From: Hymenobacter lapidarius
GTDB lineage: Bacteria; Bacteroidota; Bacteroidia; Cytophagales; Hymenobacteraceae
NCBI RefSeq assembly: GCF_001816145.1
Contig: NZ_MDZB01000074.1
Coordinates: 62,001 to 126,000, forward strand
Reading direction: 5' to 3'
DNA length: 64,000 nt
The position numbers were made by a program, and so were the translations under genes. Positions 58,142 to 64,000 of the stretch are shown piece after piece; position 1 is the stretch's first letter; every line of letters begins with the position of its first letter. The notes beneath the pieces are model-generated. The model worked only from the letters and a program-made list of their open reading frames with translations, searched no databases and was not told where the DNA came from.

Positions 58142-58615
58142 ATGATTCATTTATTCACCGACGGCTCGGCCCGCGGCAACCCTGGCCCCGGCGGCTACGG
58201 GGCCATTCTCCGCTTCGGACCTCATGAGAAGGAGCTGACTCAGGGCTTCCGGCGCACTACCAACAACCGCATGGAGCTGCTGGCCGTCATTGTGGGGCTC
58301 GAAGCCGTAAACCGGCCCGAGCTGCCCATCCGCGTTGTTTCCGACTCCAAGTACGTAGTGGATGCCGTGGAGAAAAAGTGGGTATTTGGCTGGGAAAAGA
58401 AGCCCGACTTTGGCAAAAAGGCCAACGAAGACCTGTGGCGCCGTTTCCTGAAAATCTACCGCCAGCGCAAAGTCAGCTTCCACTGGATAAAAGGCCACGC
58501 CGGGCACGCCGAAAACGAGCGCTGCGACGTGCTGGCCGTGCAAAGTGCCCTGGGCAAAGGCCTAGTGGTAGACGAGGGCTACGAGGCCATTACCGCCAAA
58601 GCCTCGCTGCTGTAG
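58142..58615 (+). CDS. rnhA: ribonuclease HI
   Basis: 157 residues. Cuts the RNA strand of RNA-DNA hybrids with two metal ions. The acidic set is complete: D7 (LFTDGSARGNPG), E45 (NRMELLAVI), D68 (VVSDSKYV), H122 and D129 (GHAGHAENERCD). The basic handle of E. coli RNase HI is present in part (KKWVFGWEKK... FGKKANEDLWR). Normal length. The leader is one of the palindromic spacers, which ends right at the start codon. Followed 8 bases later by the methyltransferase gene. Confidence 0.97.
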   Translation: MIHLFTDGSARGNPGPGGYGAILRFGPHEKELTQGFRRTTNNRMELLAVIVGLEAVNRPELPIRVVSDSKYVVDAVEKKWVFGWEKKPDFGKKANEDLWRRFLKIYRQRKVSFHWIKGHAGHAENERCDVLAVQSALGKGLVVDEGYEAITAKASLL

Positions 58616-58623
58616 CCGCGCCC

Positions 58624-59346
58624 GTGCCCAACGACTACTTCCAGTTCCAGCAGTTCCGCGTCGAGCAGAGCGACTGCGCCATGAAAGTGAGCACTGACGC
58701 CTGCCTGCTGGGCGCGGCCGCCGACCTGGCCGGGGCCACGTGCCTGCTGGATATCGGCACCGGCACCGGCCTGCTGGCGCTCATGGCAGCCCAGCGGCAT
58801 CCCACCGTGGAGATAGCAGCCATTGAGATTGACAAAGCCGCCGCGGCGCAGGCGGCTGCGAATGTGGCGGCCAGTCCGTGGGCGGCCCGCATTGCGGTTC
58901 ATACCTGCAGTTTGGCCGAATACGCGGCCCTGTATCCGGCGCCCTTTAGCCATATCATTTGCAACCCGCCCTTCTTCAAGGAATCCATGCCCTCTGCGGA
59001 TGCGGCGCGCAATACGGCCCGGCACGTAAGTCAAGCGTCGCTCTCGTTTGAAGAGCTGGCGGGGTTTTCCGCCCGGTTCCTGGCGCCGGGAGGCCGCCTG
59101 ACGGTGTTGCTCCCGCCACCGGAAATGGCGCGCTTTGCGCAAGCAGCCCTGGCGGCTGGGTTGGCACGCACCAGATGCCTGTTGGTGCGTCATCGACCCG
59201 GCGGGCGCATCACGCGGCACATCAGCGAGTACGGGCGCGAACACGTGGCGCTGCAGGAACAGGAGCTGCTCATTCACCCCGGTACGGGGCCGGGGTACAC
59301 CGAGGCCTTCCGGGCGCTACTGGCGGGGTTTTACCTCACTTTTTGA
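58624..59346 (+). CDS. TrmN6-like tRNA1(Val) A37 N6-methyltransferase
   Basis: 240 residues from GTG 58624 (VPNDYFQFQQFRVEQSDCAMKVSTDACLLG). SAM-binding block LLDIGTGTGLLALMAAQ and ribose-binding AAIEIDKAAA; the catalytic motif IICNPPFFKESMPS is of N6-adenine methyltransferases. FQQFRVEQSDCAMKVSTDA is the family start, so the in-frame upstream ORF, which overlaps rnhA, is rejected. Target tRNA-Val A37 is by homology with E. coli YfiC; other RNA targets are possible. 8 bases from rnhA, so likely one operon. Confidence 0.92.
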   Translation: MPNDYFQFQQFRVEQSDCAMKVSTDACLLGAAADLAGATCLLDIGTGTGLLALMAAQRHPTVEIAAIEIDKAAAAQAAANVAASPWAARIAVHTCSLAEYAALYPAPFSHIICNPPFFKESMPSADAARNTARHVSQASLSFEELAGFSARFLAPGGRLTVLLPPPEMARFAQAALAAGLARTRCLLVRHRPGGRITRHISEYGREHVALQEQELLIHPGTGPGYTEAFRALLAGFYLTF

Positions 59347-59354
59347 GGGCTTAC

Positions 59355-59417
59355 AGCACATGCTTCAGCTTGTGTCCGAATGGGAGGTTCTGACGGGCAC
59401 AAGCTGAAGCATGTGCT
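59355..59417. terminator. 20-bp perfect inverted repeat between convergent genes
   Basis: AGCACATGCTTCAGCTTGTG (59355-59374) and CACAAGCTGAAGCATGTGCT (59398-59417), loop of 23 bases. No T-run. It may stop both transcripts, and looks like another dispersed repeat type (AGCTTG words). Confidence 0.6.
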
Positions 59418-59425
59418 ACAGTCGC

Positions 59426-60118
59426 CTAGACCAGCCCGTCCATCAGACCCAGCTTTTCGCTGTGCAGGCTGTTGAGCAAATCCGTCTCCAGCGTTCCGAA
59501 TTCGCTGGCTATGTAGTGGCGCTGCACGCGGCCGGCAAACAGCACGGTGATTTCATCGGCGGTTTCGGTGAGGGCGCCGAGGAGGTGCGAGGTTAGTAGG
59601 ATGCCGGTGCCCCGGTCCCGCAGGCGCCGCAGCAGTTCCTTGAGCAGCAGGTTGGCTTCCAGGTCCAGGCCGTTGAAGGGCTCATCCAGAATCAAATAGC
59701 TGAAATCCTGCGCCAGCTGCGCCAGCAGGGCCGGTTTCTTGCGCATTCCGGCGGAGTATTCATCGGCATATTGGTCGAGGGGCAATTCAAGCAGGCGGTT
59801 CCAACCGGCGAAATCCACCAGCGGGCGACCCCGGGCCTGCAGACAGAACTCCAGGTATTCCCGGCCCGTGAGCCGCGGGTAAAAATACGGCTCGTAGGGC
59901 AGCAGCCCCGTGATTTCCCGTACGGCCCCCCCGGTGCTACTCTGCACGGTGCCTGCCATCTCCGTTTCGAGACCGTAGAGGCAATTGAGCAGCGTAGTTT
60001 TGCCAGCCCCGTTGGCGCCCACCAACCCATGGATGGTGCCGGGGCGCAACGTCAGGCTCACATCATGCAGCACGACGTGGCGGCCGTAGGCTTTGCGCAA
60101 GTTTTTGATTTCAAGCAT
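59426..60118 (-). CDS. ABC transporter ATP-binding protein
   Basis: 230 residues. Walker A GANGAGKTTLLN at about 36-47, Walker B YLILDEPFNGLDLEAN, switch His in LLTSHLLGALTETAD. The signature is YSAGMRKKPALLAQL, a variant of LSGGQ typical of ABC-2-like exporters. MLEIKNLRKAYGRHVVLHDVSLTLRPG is the normal start; ATG overlaps the stop of the permease gene (TAATG), so translation is coupled. Substrate not known; the partner permease is of an unfamiliar type. Confidence 0.93.
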   Translation of the reverse strand: MLEIKNLRKAYGRHVVLHDVSLTLRPGTIHGLVGANGAGKTTLLNCLYGLETEMAGTVQSSTGGAVREITGLLPYEPYFYPRLTGREYLEFCLQARGRPLVDFAGWNRLLELPLDQYADEYSAGMRKKPALLAQLAQDFSYLILDEPFNGLDLEANLLLKELLRRLRDRGTGILLTSHLLGALTETADEITVLFAGRVQRHYIASEFGTLETDLLNSLHSEKLGLMDGLV

Positions 60119-61110
60119 TAATCTTTATCCATCGGCTCAGTTACACTGCCCAATAACAGGCGCAGGCGCCGCTGGCTTTGCCAGAGCAACCCGCCCACGG
60201 CTACCAGCAGCAGCACCGGGTACACCGGGTTTCCCGGCAATGCCAACGCCACGCTCACCACCAGCGCCTGGCTGAACCGGATGTGCACGGCATTGGAATA
60301 AAAGGCGTATTTGGTCAGAATCAGCAGCGCAACCAGCCCCAGCCACGCGGTGGCCACTGCCAGCGCGCCGCCCACGCCCGCCGGCCCGCTGGCTAGCAGC
60401 CACAAGAATGGGGCCGCGCTGAAGGCCGCGTAGCCGGTTCCCAGCAGCAGCCGGCGGCGCAGAAACGTCCCCGGCGCCCGGGCCGCCAGCACCAGCATCG
60501 TAATGGGTTCGGGCTGCCCGTAGCAGGCCGTAATCAGCACCAGCCAGACGCCCAGCGCCACCACCGGCCCCAACGGGGTAGCATGCTGCCATAAGGCAAT
60601 GCCCAGCAGCAGCAGCCAAACCCCACCCCACGGGCGCAGGCCGCTTACCCACTCAAACGCTTCGCTCCGGAGCAAACTGCGGGCCTTGTGCCGCGTGCTA
60701 AGGGCCTCGCGCGCTGGCGGCACCCAGGCCACCAGAGACGCCAGGAACAACCCAAGCCCCGCGGCTCCCCAGGCCGAAAAAAGCCCCAACACCACCGCTG
60801 CCGGCACCGCCCACAGTAGGTATTCAACCGCCAGCCAGCGGCGGTAGTCCGGTGCGCTTATGGTTAGAAATCGCAAATCGGCCCGTTGCCGGTGGGCCGA
60901 AGCCAGCAGCAGCGCCACGCCCACCGGCACCGCCCACTTTCCCTGCGGATGGCCCGCCGCTACCACCATTCCCCGCCCCACCGAGAGCACCAGCATCGGC
61001 AAAAGAATACTCAGCCGCAGCCAGCCCACCTCTACCAGCAACCGGCCCAGAAGCCGCCAGCGCAGAGAAAGGTAGGCGCGCAGTGCAGGCATAGACCGGC
61101 TCAACGCCAT
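60118..61110 (-). CDS. polytopic membrane protein, putative ABC permease
   Basis: 330 residues if ATG 61110 (MALSRSMPALRAYLSLRWRLLG) is used; ATG 61092 is nearly as good, and the reading upstream of 61110 is not protein-like. About eight to ten hydrophobic helices. A cytoplasmic stretch of Arg-rich residues (AREALSTRHKARSLLRSEAFEWV) is in the middle. I see no known permease motif; the call rests on the coupled ATPase gene. Could be an ABC-2-like exporter subunit of Bacteroidota. Confidence 0.72.
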   Translation of the reverse strand: MALSRSMPALRAYLSLRWRLLGRLLVEVGWLRLSILLPMLVLSVGRGMVVAAGHPQGKWAVPVGVALLLASAHRQRADLRFLTISAPDYRRWLAVEYLLWAVPAAVVLGLFSAWGAAGLGLFLASLVAWVPPAREALSTRHKARSLLRSEAFEWVSGLRPWGGVWLLLLGIALWQHATPLGPVVALGVWLVLITACYGQPEPITMLVLAARAPGTFLRRRLLLGTGYAAFSAAPFLWLLASGPAGVGGALAVATAWLGLVALLILTKYAFYSNAVHIRFSQALVVSVALALPGNPVYPVLLLVAVGGLLWQSQRRLRLLLGSVTEPMDKD

Positions 61111-61141
61111 GGACCTGTTTGGTATTGCGCGCACGCCTCGG

Positions 61142-62488
61142 CTACCGCTCCTCCTCCGTGAAGGTGATGCCGTAGTCCCGGGCCAGCTCGTCCAGAATAG
61201 GCTCATACAGGGCCGCGTGCACCGGAATCAGCACGCCGTGCTGGGCCACCTCGCCCCGGGCCAGCCGGCGCACGGCCATGCCCAGCGGCAAGCCTACGGT
61301 TTTGGCCATGCCAGTGTGGGAGGCGTCGTCGCCTTCCACTGCCAGCGACGACGTGAGCCAGCGCGTTTGGCCATCCAGCTCGAACTCGAACTGGTGCTGC
61401 ATCACAATCAGGTCGTGGTCGTGGGGCTGGAGCTGCCATTTCTCGCTGAGCAGACGCTCCAGTAGCTGAGCAGGTGTAGCCTGGGCCTGGCCCACGGGCC
61501 GGTCCGAGAACAAGCCCAGCCAATTCAGCCGGCCCATTTCCTCGCCAGCAGGGTCCAGGCCGAGGTAGGCAGCCAGGCGCGCCGATAGGTCGAGGTGCGG
61601 CAGTTGGGCGGCGGGCAGGTAGGCCTCGATGAGCTCAGCCCAGGTCATGGCACTGGGGTTTTCCAGGCTCACGGTATCGTCGGTGAGGCCCAATCGTACC
61701 AGAGCCTGCCAGGCGGCGCAATAGCCCGGCCGGCGCAGTGTGCCTCGCAAAATGGTAGGAATATCCTCCAGGCCGTAGGGGGCGCGGTAGCTCAGCGAGT
61801 CGCGGTTGGCGTAGCCCTCAAACTCGCCGTAGCCGGGCACCATCAGCGTTTCGGTGCGGGAAAAAAGCTGCTGGTAGGGAATAAAGCGCGGAAGGCCGTT
61901 TTCGAGGAATTTGGCGGTGCTTTGGCCGGCCAGCACCACGTTGCGCGGGTTCCAGGTGAATTTGTATTTCCAGGGATTGTCGCCCTCGGCTGCTGGGGCC
62001 AGCAGCCCCCCGCAGTACGACTTAAACGAGGTGAGGCGCCCGCCCCGGGCCCGGATGTGCTCAATGGCCCGCATGGCCGACATATGGTCCAGCCCGGGGT
62101 CGAGGCCGCACTCCATGAGCAGGGTCACCCCGGCCGCTACGGCTTCCTCGTGCATTCCCCGCATTTCCGGGCTCACGTAGCTGGCTGTGGCCAGGTGCCG
62201 GCCGTGCCGTACGCACACGCGGGCCACCACGGGGTGCAGGGCGGCCGGCAGCATGGAAATCACCACGTCGGCCTGGGCCACCAGCTCTTCCAGCAGGGCT
62301 GCATTTTCCAAGTCGAAGGGCACCGCGCGGGCGTATTCTGTGTGGGCGGTCAGCACGGGTACCAGGTGGGCCGCGTTGGCATCGGCCACCGTCACAAACC
62401 AGTTTTCGGTGGGCGCGTGGCGCAGCAGGTATTGAATAAGGGACGAGGCCGAGCGGCCCGCGCCCAGCAACAGCAAGCGGGTAGTCAT
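61142..62488 (-). CDS. saccharopine dehydrogenase family protein (LYS9-like)
   Basis: 448 residues from ATG 62488 (MTTRLLLLGAGRSASSLIQYLL). An N-terminal Rossmann fold with GAGRSASSLI and VADAN; then DVVISMLPAALHPVVARVCVRHGRHLATASYVS and the C-terminal saccharopine-reductase-type domain (MECGLDPGLDHMSAMRAIEHI, FKSYCGGLLAP, NPWKYKFTWNPRNVVLAGQ). Converts saccharopine and alpha-aminoadipate semialdehyde in lysine metabolism in eukaryotes; in bacteria it often serves lysine breakdown. A -7 box lies only 4 bases before the ATG. Confidence 0.92.
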   Translation of the reverse strand: MTTRLLLLGAGRSASSLIQYLLRHAPTENWFVTVADANAAHLVPVLTAHTEYARAVPFDLENAALLEELVAQADVVISMLPAALHPVVARVCVRHGRHLATASYVSPEMRGMHEEAVAAGVTLLMECGLDPGLDHMSAMRAIEHIRARGGRLTSFKSYCGGLLAPAAEGDNPWKYKFTWNPRNVVLAGQSTAKFLENGLPRFIPYQQLFSRTETLMVPGYGEFEGYANRDSLSYRAPYGLEDIPTILRGTLRRPGYCAAWQALVRLGLTDDTVSLENPSAMTWAELIEAYLPAAQLPHLDLSARLAAYLGLDPAGEEMGRLNWLGLFSDRPVGQAQATPAQLLERLLSEKWQLQPHDHDLIVMQHQFEFELDGQTRWLTSSLAVEGDDASHTGMAKTVGLPLGMAVRRLARGEVAQHGVLIPVHAALYEPILDELARDYGITFTEEER

Positions 62489-62492
62489 GCGG

Positions 62493-62500
62493 CAAAAGTA
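62493..62500 (-). promoter_or_regulatory. -7 promoter box TACTTTTG for the saccharopine dehydrogenase-like gene
   Basis: Exact TAnnTTTG on the minus strand, 4 bases before ATG 62488; predicts a leaderless mRNA. No -33 TTTG at the expected spacing. Confidence 0.55.
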
Positions 62501-62584
62501 GAGCGGAAGTGCTTTGCCTCTTGATGAATGCGGAATTAAAGGAAGCAATGGAAATCATTCAGCCCCCATTAACCCTGCGGTCGT

Positions 62585-62592
62585 TACCTTCG
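62585..62592 (+). promoter_or_regulatory. possible -7 box TACCTTCG for cytidine deaminase
   Basis: One mismatch to TAnnTTTG, 20 bases before ATG 62613. Confidence 0.3.
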
Positions 62593-62612
62593 CCGCCCAT
62601 TAGCCCCATTTC

Positions 62613-63110
62613 ATGGCCCGTATTTCTCGCCAGCAGCTCATCATCTACGAAGAGCTGGACACTGCCACCGACTTACTCCCCACCGAGCAAGCCCTCTGGC
62701 AGGCCGCCCGCGACGCCACCAATCAGGCCTACGCTCCCTATTCCAAATTCCATGTGGGGGCCGCGCTACTTCTGGCCGACGGCACCATCTTTCGGGGCAC
62801 CAATCAGGAAAATGCAGCCTACCCCTCGGGTCTTTGCGCAGAGCGTACCGCGCTGTTTGGCCTCGCGGCCAGCCAACCCGACCACGCCCCCATTGTGGGG
62901 ATGGCGGTGGCCGCCCGCCCCAGCAGCGGCGACTTTGGCCCGGCACTGCCCTGTGGCGCCTGCCGGCAGGTAATGTTGGAGTACGAAGCCCGCCAAGGCC
63001 AGCCCATCCCTCTGCTCCTGCCCAGCCGGGCGGGCACCATCTATCGGTTCAAATCCTTGGCGGACATCATGCCGTTCAACTTTTCGGCCGATGACCTGCC
63101 CATGATTTAA
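62613..63110 (+). CDS. cdd: cytidine deaminase
   Basis: 165 residues. Deaminates cytidine and deoxycytidine to uridine forms. Zinc site: Cys75 and Glu77 in GLCAERTALF and Cys114, Cys117 in ALPCGACRQVM. AYAPYSKFHVGAALLLADG is the substrate loop. The N-terminal 30 residues are longer than in the short tetrameric enzymes. The C-terminal DIMPFNFSADDL is typical. 42 bases before the next gene on the strand. Confidence 0.96.
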   Translation: MARISRQQLIIYEELDTATDLLPTEQALWQAARDATNQAYAPYSKFHVGAALLLADGTIFRGTNQENAAYPSGLCAERTALFGLAASQPDHAPIVGMAVAARPSSGDFGPALPCGACRQVMLEYEARQGQPIPLLLPSRAGTIYRFKSLADIMPFNFSADDLPMI

Positions 63111-63152
63111 GGTTCCTGTTCCCTCAACGGCCAGCGCCATCCACCATTGCCC

Positions 63153-63809
63153 ATGACCGAACATCACCTCGCCGTTACGCGCACTGCTCGGTACTACCAA
63201 CAGGGAGCATTGTCGGCCAAAACCCGGCAGGTGTGGTTTGTGTGCCACGGCTATGGACAATTGGCGGCGTATTTCTCGCGCCACTTCGCATTTTTAGCGG
63301 CTGCTAATCCCGACACCGTCATCATTGCCCCCGAGGGGCTTTCACGCTTCTACCTCCAGGGTAATGGCGGCCGCGTGGGCGCCAGCTGGATGACCCGCGA
63401 CGACCGCCTGCACGAAATCGACGACCACATCGGCTTTCTCAATCAGCTGGCAGCAAATGTGCTAGCCGAATGCCCTGCCGATGTTCACATCACCGTCCTG
63501 GGTTTCTCGCAAGGCACTGCCACCGTCAGCCGCTGGCTCACCAGAACGCCGCTGCGGCCCCATCACCTCATTTTGTGGGCAGGCAGCTTCCCCGAAGATA
63601 TAGCTACCGCCCTTGCCCAACAGCTACTTTCCGGCCCAAAAATCACCCTCGTTGTAGGCACCGAAGACGAGTACATCTCCGTTGCCCAGGCCACCCGGCA
63701 GCAAGAGTACCTGGTCGAATTAGGCGCATCGCCCCAGCTCATTACCTTCGCCGGCAGGCACGAGCTGAACCGCGCCGTACTTGAGCAGCTAGCCTACACC
63801 CAACGGTAA
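63153..63809 (+). CDS. alpha/beta-hydrolase (phospholipase/carboxylesterase-like)
   Basis: 218 residues from ATG 63153 (MTEHHLAVTRTARYYQQG). Serine hydrolase fold: VWFVCHGYGQLAAYF (oxyanion), nucleophile in VLGFSQGTATVSRWL, acid in TEDEY and His in FAGRHELN. Near the carboxylesterase/phospholipase (YpfH-like) group. Cytosolic, no signal peptide. The substrate is unknown; it may form an operon with cytidine deaminase by spacing only. Confidence 0.88.
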   Translation: MTEHHLAVTRTARYYQQGALSAKTRQVWFVCHGYGQLAAYFSRHFAFLAAANPDTVIIAPEGLSRFYLQGNGGRVGASWMTRDDRLHEIDDHIGFLNQLAANVLAECPADVHITVLGFSQGTATVSRWLTRTPLRPHHLILWAGSFPEDIATALAQQLLSGPKITLVVGTEDEYISVAQATRQQEYLVELGASPQLITFAGRHELNRAVLEQLAYTQR

Positions 63810-63826
63810 GCCCGTTTCCAAAAGAA

Positions 63827-64000
63827 TTACTTACGCACAATGGTAGTTGCCGCGCCCTGAGCACCAGCCAGCACCAGCACCTCGGCAATGGTCACGTGCG
63901 GGGGCCGGGTCACCATAAATACGATGATGTCGGCGATGTCCTCGGGCAGGAGCGGCTCGAATCCTTCGTACACCTTGGCCGCCCGCGCCTCGTCGCCCTT
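63827..64000 (-). CDS. SDR family NAD(P)-dependent oxidoreductase, C-terminal end (5' part outside window)
   Basis: The last 57 residues before the stop codon at 63827-63829: KVYEGFEPLLPEDIADII then VTRPPHVTIAEVLVLAGAQ. This is the tail of YdfG-like short-chain dehydrogenases (3-hydroxy acid dehydrogenase / malonic semialdehyde reductase group): substrate-side helix, then the dimer strand HVTIAEVLVL. The catalytic Tyr-Lys and the NAD(P) site lie beyond the window edge. Convergent with the serine hydrolase, 17 bases apart. Confidence 0.85.
   Translation of the reverse strand, partial: KGDEARAAKVYEGFEPLLPEDIADIIVFMVTRPPHVTIAEVLVLAGAQGAATTIVRK

Overview
The window looks like a piece of chromosome from a GC-rich Bacteroidota bacterium, most likely Hymenobacter or a close relative in the Cytophagales. 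This rests on protein resemblance from memory, the Bacteroidota-type -7 promoter box TAnnTTTG upstream of many genes, the near absence of Shine-Dalgarno sequences, and the gene order DUF177-rpmF-plsX-fabH-efp-accB-accC. No rRNA, tRNA, CRISPR array, transposase or prophage was recognised. Both ends cut through genes: a gamma-glutamyltransferase on the left and an SDR dehydrogenase on the right.

Layout. 0-8.5 kb: gamma-glutamyltransferase, a polyferredoxin-like membrane protein (frameshifted), peroxiredoxin Bcp, a family 2 glycosyltransferase (frameshifted) with a polytopic GT-C glycosyltransferase, and lipoproteins including a rhodanese. 8.7-10.3 kb: an ECF sigma/anti-sigma operon. 10.5-21 kb: metabolic genes on both strands (aldehyde dehydrogenase, YdcF-like, DUF885 peptidase, aspartase, esterase, SWIM protein, SelO). 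21.2-23.6 kb: a NucA-like secreted nuclease, convergent with a HIT protein that carries a C-terminal NuiA-like nuclease inhibitor domain. 23.7-27.9 kb: greA, a 2-hydroxyacid dehydrogenase, rsmA and leucyl aminopeptidase. 28-35 kb: pdxA, then the fatty-acid and translation cluster DUF177, rpmF, plsX, fabH, efp, accB, accC. 36-43 kb: a 2-oxoacid dehydrogenase E2, valS, and a nitrilase next to an N-acetyl sugar amidotransferase. 43-51 kb: ferredoxin, acyl-CoA reductase, uridine phosphorylase, TrhO, a sugar acetyltransferase (frameshifted), a DUF2851 / membrane protein operon and lolA. 51.9-64 kb: ftsK, xerD, aroQ, a class V aminotransferase, rnhA, a TrmN6-like methyltransferase, an ABC pair, a saccharopine dehydrogenase-like gene, cytidine deaminase and a serine hydrolase.

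The most interesting points are these. (1) The nuclease and its putative inhibitor are neighbours, and the inhibitor is fused to a HIT domain; the residues I remember as the NuiA contact points (SESE and a C-terminal Thr) are kept. (2) A nitrilase-fold amidase sits beside a PP-loop sugar amidotransferase, a layout like a split glutamine-dependent NAD synthetase. (3) valS carries an in-frame segment made of the same kind of sequence as the dispersed intergenic repeats. (4) Intergenic space is dominated by several families of imperfect palindromes, often ending a few bases before start codons. (5) Several genes have the -7 box only 3-5 bases before the start codon, predicting leaderless or nearly leaderless mRNAs. 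(6) greA has a terminator-like hairpin in its predicted leader.

Four genes each need one extra base to read through. All four are single-base deletions in short G/C runs, which suggests consensus errors as strongly as real pseudogenes.
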